Below are positions 58,827-64,000 of a stretch of 64,000 nt of DNA, in pieces; position 1 is the first letter of the stretch; each line of letters begins with the position of its first letter. The notes beneath the pieces were generated by a model. The model saw nothing but the letters and a program-made list of their open reading frames with translations. It searched no databases and was not told the origin of the DNA. Made by a program: the position numbers and the translations under genes. The stretch is from Macrolepiota albuminosa. Taxonomy: Eukaryota > Basidiomycota > Agaricomycetes > Agaricales > Agaricaceae. The stretch covers positions 811,419-875,418 of the forward strand of contig JAMWFC010000037.1 in NCBI GenBank assembly GCA_027475525.1. Reading direction: 5' to 3'.

Positions 58827-61402
58827 TACATCGTGGTGCTCGTGCTCCCTAGTGGACGCTGGGTCCACGGCTTCATGCTCCTTGAGCAACTGGGCGGCTA
58901 CGTCCCGTTCTTCACGCTGCTCTCTGAGGCGAGTGCTTCGCCTCCGTTCATCATCACGCATAGCGCGTACTTCCAGGACATGCTCCCTGAGCTCCTGGTA
59001 TCGGTGGAGAGGTAAATCCTCTCCATCAGGGTCTATGCGGCAGTCTGCCTGCACATACTCATGAGGCTCGTGAGCCTCCCCAACTACATCACTCTCAAAG
59101 TAGCGCGACAAGCAGTCTGCCACTTTGTTGAGTTCACCTTTAACATAGGTGATGTCGAACTGGTATCTCGACATGTAGTCTATCCACCGTCGCTGGCGCG
59201 GCGACAAGTTCACCTGAGTTTTAAAGAACTCAAGGGCCTTGTGGTCCGTTATGATGTGGATGGGGTATCCCATCAGCTTATCCTCCCACTTGAGGAGGGC
59301 CTCGAGTATGGCAAGAGTCTCCAGCTCGTGCACTGCATAGTTTTGCTGGGCCGTCGTGAACTTCTTTGACATGAACCCTGCTGGGCGGCACGTCTGCCAG
59401 CTGCTTCCCTGGCCATACATGGCTCTGACGCCTGTCTTGGACGCGTCGCAAATGAGCCATATTGGCTCGTCCCGTCTAGGGTCGATTGGTCGAATCACTG
59501 GAGTCTTCGTACAGATCCGTTTGACCATCTCGAAGCACCGCTGGTGCAACGGCCTCCAATTGAACGGTGATCCGTTCTGCGTCATGGCCATAAGTGGCCC
59601 AGTATAGGCTGTGACATCGGGCAAGAAGCTCGATATGTAGTTGACAAGGCCAACGAATCGTTGGATGTCATTGTAGTTTCGGGGCATGCGCCACTCCCGA
59701 ATACGATCGAGCTTGTCCTGATCAGGGTGGATACCCCGCTCGTCTATGACATGCCCTAGGCAGTCTATACTCTGAGCGTAGAGCTCACATTTTTTCCACT
59801 TCAAGTACAACTTGTACTTGCGCAGTCGTTCGAATACGACTCTGAGGTGCTGCTCATGCTCCTCCATAGTATCCGAGTAGATGAATATGTCATCTAAGTA
59901 GACGTGCATGAACCATCCTATTACGTCTCGGAAGATAGAGGTCATTAGCCTCTGGAAAGTTGCTGGAGCATTGCAGTCTCCAATCTGCATTATATTGCTC
60001 GTGAATGTACCCATGATCGACGCAAATACGGTCTTGGTACGTCCTTGGTGCGAATGCGCACCTGCTTGTAGGCGTCAGTAAGGTCAATCTTCGAGCGATA
60101 CTTCGCCCGAGCCACGTCTTCCCGGATCACCTCTTGATCTGGTAAAGGAGTTACATCCTTTATGGTATTGTCATTGTGCTGGCCCGAGCCACGTCTTCCC
60201 GGATCACCTCTTGATCTGGTAAAGGAGTTACATCCTTTATGGTATTGTCATTGTGCTGACGTGCATCAAGAGCTGTTCGAAGGGTTCCATCCTTCTTTGG
60301 GATGCACAATAACGGTGCAGCTTGAGCGGTGGTGCATGGGGACCACCATTGAGCATTCAAATAGCGATTAGTCTTATCGCGTAGTTGCTCGGTGCAGCTT
60401 GAGCGGTGGTGCATGGGGACCACCATTGAGCATTCAAATAGCGATTAGTCTTATCGCGTAGTTGCTCTGGAGGGCGCGCGGACAGCGCGGCAAGTGGTAC
60501 TTATACTGCTTGTTCTCGTCTATGAGATTATCTCATGGTTCACCTCCCGCCACGGCGGGAGCTCCTCCTTGGTCCCATTGACCATGTCGGCAAATTCTTC
60601 TTGCCATTGCTGACACAACCGAGGAATATCTTCCTCACGAAGGCTTGTCGCCTTCTGCTTCCCCTTCATACGCACCGGGGGAAGTACTTCCACCGTCTCT
60701 GAGGGTGGCCGAGGCGGCGGTGCATACTGCTCGCACATTGCGAGCACCCGATTGACACTGTCATCAGGTATATGTAGTCTCAGCGGAGCACCCGCTGCCG
60801 CTGTCTTATAAGCCACGAGGCTTCTTCCTTCACGTACAAGCGAGTACGCTATGGATACCTCGTCCGGGGCTGGCTGGCGATACGCTGGTTTGACGGTCAT
60901 CCGTCTCTGGTGCGCATTTTGCGCACACGTGGCTGCCACCAGCTCGTTCCACTCTTGCGGCATTCGGGGGTCGTATGCCCAGTCGTACTCCAGCAGGGGA
61001 GCTGGTCGCTCCCATAGGGACCGTGTGTCCCCCTCTACTGAGGCTTCCACCTCTTGGATGCTGTCTTTCAAGTCTTCCAACTTGACTCGTGAGGATGTAG
61101 GTGGACATACATCCACTGAGTCCTCCCGTTGTCTCGCCTTTCGATGGCGTTTGTCCGGAGGCCTTGCGCCTCGAATCTCAGGAGCGATTATTCGCTCGTT
61201 GCTCCTCTTGTCGCCTTTCGATGGCGTTTGTCCGGAGGCCTTGCGCCTCGAATCTCAGGAGCGATTATTCGCTCGTTGCTCCTCTGGAGGCTTGATACTC
61301 CTCCTCGCTCATCATTACCACGTTGTGGTCTGCGCTCAGTCCAGGCATAGCCTGCACTTCCTCCTCCACATCCTCCACGGCCGGCACTCTGCGCCGGCCA
61401 AG
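58695..61402 (-). CDS. Reverse transcriptase-RNase H part of pol (right copy), interrupted
   Basis: RT motifs are IPKKDGTLRTALDARQHND (about 60290), KIDLTDAYKQVRIRTKDV (about 60090), GDCNAPATFQRLMTSIF and the catalytic YLDDIFIYSD (about 59905-59875). CDASKTGVRAMYGQG opens RNase H, followed by FTTAQQNYAVHELETLAILE, ITDHKALEFF and YVKGELNKVADCLSRY. Upstream is EDIPRLCQQWQEEFADMVNG (60620). The frame is broken by duplications at 58673, 60105, 60314 and 61134. A missing base at about 60030 (AAA read as AA before the TVFAS-equivalent) breaks it again. Catalytic Asp residues are intact. Confidence 0.82.
60105..60258. repeat. 77-bp exact tandem duplication 23
   Basis: Copies begin at 60105 and 60182; reverse transcriptase. 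Confidence 0.95.
60314..60467. repeat. 77-bp exact tandem duplication 24
   Basis: Copies begin at 60314 and 60391; start of reverse transcriptase. Confidence 0.95.
61134..61287. repeat. 77-bp exact tandem duplication 25
   Basis: Copies begin at 61134 and 61211; gag-pol spacer. Confidence 0.95.
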
Positions 61403-63172
61403 TCATGGAGAGTCCTTGCGTTTCTCCATAGTGCGATGACGTCGCAGACGATTATCAGTGTCGTCTGCTGTAGCTCGTTTGGCTGGGATCACTTTCCCAT
61501 TCACTAGTACCTGACATTGGTCAAAGTCTAGTATGACTTTGTTACGCCGCATGAATGGCGTTCCCAGTATCATATCGTAGCAATCAAAGTTCGCTACATC
61601 CATGTATTCCCGGCTACGTGAGCCCGGCATTTGGACATTCACATTTGTCCCATACTGCACCATGGCTCGGCTCCCTATGGTGCCCAGCTGTAACGCCAAT
61701 GGCGTATCCAACTCCTGCACGGATATTCCGTACACATGGGTGAACTGGGGTGTTATGCCCGATGTGGTACTCCCAGAGTCCCATAGGGTCCATGCCTTGT
61801 GGCCGTCTACGTCCACATACGAGACCAGGCACTCCTTGTCTGCTCGTTTCAATGTTGGGTGCTGCAAAGTGCCCTCTGCACGACGAAGGGTCACCTTCTT
61901 CATCCAAACTACGTTATTCCGTTTGGGATCATTTGTGGACGGCCAATCCGTCATTGCCGCTAGGCACTCAGAGTCGCTGTCGCGACTGTAATACTCATTG
62001 TCGTAGACGTCGTCATATACGTCGACTGTGACGTACTCCTCCCCCTCCACGACCACACTCTCAGGCTCGGCGCCCGATGCCTCTTCTGGGGGCTCTTGGT
62101 TGTTTGTGGGGTGCTCCGCCTCAGACTCAGCAGATACGTCTCCATCACTCCCACTCGTGGCTGCAGTATGTGCAGCTCGAAGGTGGGCGCGGGGTGTATA
62201 CCCCTTCCTCGGGGGTTCTGGCTTCGCAGGGCAGTTGGTAGCGTAGTGGCCTGGTTGGCCACATGCAAAACAAGTCCCCGACTGCCCCGGTGGGTTGGCC
62301 GGCTTGAAGTCCGGCCTTGGTTTAGGACGTTCGCCGTCCGGCGCCCGCTCTGGGCATGGGCGGCTCCGCCCTCGGTTCGCAGCAGGGGTTCTGCGTACAA
62401 CAAACCGCGTGTTGCGGTCACGGTCCAAATCGGTCTTTTTGGCCAGGAAGGTCCCCACATGCTGACCCCGTGAGGGTGTCCCACCAGGCGGTAGTCGCCT
62501 GGGTCCCCCTTTGTGTCCACTCCGATGTTCGTAGTGGTTAGCAGTCTTCAGAGACTGCTCATACCGGATGGCATATGCCACAAATTCTTCCACATCGTTG
62601 ACTTCTGGGGACAATCCGTCCTCACGTATCAAATAGCGGCGCATATCCGCTGGAATGCCATCCAAGAACGTTTCGAGCATTGTATACCCGTCCGGGTATA
62701 CTGCCATGTTCTGGGCATGGTCATTAAGGGTATCATAGAACCCTTGTACTCCCAACTTCTCGGTGTACTTGGCGGACTGGAAGTCCCGCCTTGCATCCTG
62801 GAGCGTTGAGGGGTGTACGAATCGATTGTACAGTCCTGTAAGGACTCCTTTAAACGTCCAGTCATATTGGACACGATTGACGTGCAGTACTGCCCGTCGA
62901 AACCAACCCATGGCCTCTCCGGCCAAGAACTCAGGCAGAACAAAGATTCGTTCTCGTTCCATACGGTCACCTCCGTATAAGCACATGGCAAGATGGGTGC
63001 ATACATCCATCGCCCAATCTTCCAGGTCGCTGAACTTGGACGCGCCTGTATAGGCGCGAATGTGCCTACTGTCTGCCTTACGCAGCTTTACTCCGTCTGG
63101 TAACCGTAAGGTTACGCCCAGGGCATCATCAACTACTCGATGCAGGCAATCGTGCATGGCTTCACAATGCAT
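61403..63172 (-). CDS. Gag and aspartic protease (right copy)
   Basis: A 589-codon open frame. The capsid-like region holds FSDLEDWAMDVCTHLAMCLY, FLAGEAMGWFRRAVLHVNRV and GVQGFYDTLNDHAQNMAVYP. The CCHC knuckle is CFACGQPGHYATNC (about 62270-62230). The aspartic protease has the active-site DSG in AWTLWDSGSTTSGITPQF (about 61795-61745) and the later MILGTPFMRRNKVILDF. It ends KRKDSP with a TGA at 61405-61403, after which the same frame stays open. The left copy has TGA at the same codon. Gag continues upstream of 63172 in broken frames to the window end. Confidence 0.85.
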   Translation of the reverse strand: MHCEAMHDCLHRVVDDALGVTLRLPDGVKLRKADSRHIRAYTGASKFSDLEDWAMDVCTHLAMCLYGGDRMERERIFVLPEFLAGEAMGWFRRAVLHVNRVQYDWTFKGVLTGLYNRFVHPSTLQDARRDFQSAKYTEKLGVQGFYDTLNDHAQNMAVYPDGYTMLETFLDGIPADMRRYLIREDGLSPEVNDVEEFVAYAIRYEQSLKTANHYEHRSGHKGGPRRLPPGGTPSRGQHVGTFLAKKTDLDRDRNTRFVVRRTPAANRGRSRPCPERAPDGERPKPRPDFKPANPPGQSGTCFACGQPGHYATNCPAKPEPPRKGYTPRAHLRAAHTAATSGSDGDVSAESEAEHPTNNQEPPEEASGAEPESVVVEGEEYVTVDVYDDVYDNEYYSRDSDSECLAAMTDWPSTNDPKRNNVVWMKKVTLRRAEGTLQHPTLKRADKECLVSYVDVDGHKAWTLWDSGSTTSGITPQFTHVYGISVQELDTPLALQLGTIGSRAMVQYGTNVNVQMPGSRSREYMDVANFDCYDMILGTPFMRRNKVILDFDQCQVLVNGKVIPAKRATADDTDNRLRRHRTMEKRKDSP

Positions 63173-64000
63173 TCAAATGGCTTCCCGCTGACCCGGGGAT
63201 CTAGTCGCCAAATCAGCGGCATGGGGAAGTGACTTCTCCCGTCCACCTTGCGGCGGACGTCCCGAGCCTCCTCGACTGTGGGCATAATTGCCCTCATCTC
63301 GAGGAATCGACCTAGGGCCGTCATCCCGGCCGTTACCAGGGACATCACGTCTCGTGGCGCCATCTCGATCGAGGAAGTCTCCTCGATCATGATCGTTGCG
63401 CCGCCCTGGACCTGGAGAAGCTTGATTCTCCTGACCCTGCATGATGAATTGACGACGCATCTCGTCAATGGGCTTAGTGCCCTTGAATACGATGCCCTGA
63501 TCGTCAATGAGGGACTGTCCCTTCGTCCTGAGGTCGCCATTGCGCATACGTTGATACGCGACTCTGTCGCTCAACGTTTCGGCCATGGGCACGCGCGGCA
63601 TCACGGATGCCTCGCTTTCCACTTTGAGCACAGTGCTATTGTGCCCATCCGGACCTGACATATCTGTCCTCGCGGCATCACGGATGCCTCGCTTTCCACT
63701 TTGAGCACAGTGCTATTGTGCCCATCCGGACCTGACATATCTGTCTACGGTCATGGTTACGCATGTGCGGGGGCTCCTCACGCCACCCTTGTCCTGCTGG
63801 AGTATAAAAAGTACTCACCGGTCTTACTTCGGGCACTTCTTGCGCCCGTGCTAGTGCCTCCACTAGCTCAATTCCAATGTCTTGATTGCGTCGTGCCGAG
63901 CATTCCTCTGACATGTGGCTCCAGGGGGTCAAGACCCCCGATTGCCATGTGGCCTTACGCTGCACATACATTTGCAGCTCCATAGTGAGCACTCTCACCA
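63173..64000 (-). CDS. N-terminal part of gag (right copy), partial and frame-broken
   Basis: Overlapping frames match the left copy: RVLTMELQMYVQRKATWQSG near 63990, CSARRNQDIGIELVEALARA, and MRNGDLRTKGQSLIDDQGIV with DEMRRQFIMQGQENQASPGP (about 63560-63400). A 77-bp duplication at 63594 shifts the frame. The start codon lies beyond the window. Confidence 0.7.
63594..63747. repeat. 77-bp exact tandem duplication 26
   Basis: Copies begin at 63594 and 63671; gag. Confidence 0.95.

Larger units (their letters stand above)
52272..64000 (-). mobile_element. Chromoviral Ty3/gypsy retrotransposon, right copy, runs off the window
   Basis: In element order (high to low coordinates): gag and protease, RT, RNase H, integrase with chromodomain (ending 56968), two further long ORFs (56865-55186 and 54075-52552), a polypurine tract and the 3' LTR. 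The 5' LTR and gag start lie beyond 64000. CpG content is high and the ORFs are long, so this copy is much younger than the left one. Remaining frame breaks are mostly at 77-bp duplications (57164, 57918, 58275, 58673, 60105, 60314, 61134, 63594), plus a few one-base gaps. Confidence 0.85.

Overview
The window looks like nuclear DNA of a basidiomycete fungus, probably an Agaricomycete. Genes carry many introns of about 50 bp with GT..AG ends. The conserved proteins are fungal (AKR1, NEO1-type flippase, MPP6, DCN1, ALKBH6, GH18 chitinases). The repeat families are chromoviral Ty3/gypsy elements. I cannot name the species.

Layout. 1-5.4 kb: a 3' gene end, then AKR1 (palmitoyltransferase) and a secreted GDSL/SGNH esterase, both on the minus strand. 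6.4-8.1 kb: a PMU1-like histidine phosphatase with frameshifts. 8.1-13.0 kb: poorly recognisable gene pieces and a 66-residue protein that is little more than a Zn2Cys6 domain. 13.0-14.8 kb: a small unknown gene divergent from ALKBH6. 16.0-16.3 kb: a MITE-like inverted repeat. 16.6-18.8 kb: a secreted glycoside-hydrolase-like protein. 19.2-25.3 kb: two tandem paralogues that fuse an N-terminal PX (phosphoinositide-binding) domain to a GH18 chitinase domain. 25.9-31.4 kb: NEO1 flippase divergent from MPP6. 32.9-34.8 kb: an unknown membrane protein. 34.8-44.5 kb: gene-poor, with a conserved unknown gene and DCN1. 44.5-64 kb: two copies of one chromovirus family in opposite orientations, with a Cys-rich repeat-family gene between them.

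The biological highlights are the PX-GH18 fusions (fusion visible inside a single exon, catalytic and lipid-binding motifs intact), a 472-bp mitochondrial-type fragment with part of a LAGLIDADG endonuclease inserted in the left retrotransposon's gag, CpG-biased decay of that gag copy, and two large extra ORFs between the chromodomain and the 3' LTR of the right element.

A strong technical signal also runs through the window. At least 26 exact tandem duplications all have a period of 77 bp. They fall in exons, introns, intergenic DNA and transposons alike and shift reading frames. This is best explained by uncollapsed 77-base assembly overlaps. Several one-base gaps in short homopolymers also break frames. 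Many apparent pseudogenes here may therefore be draft-sequence errors.
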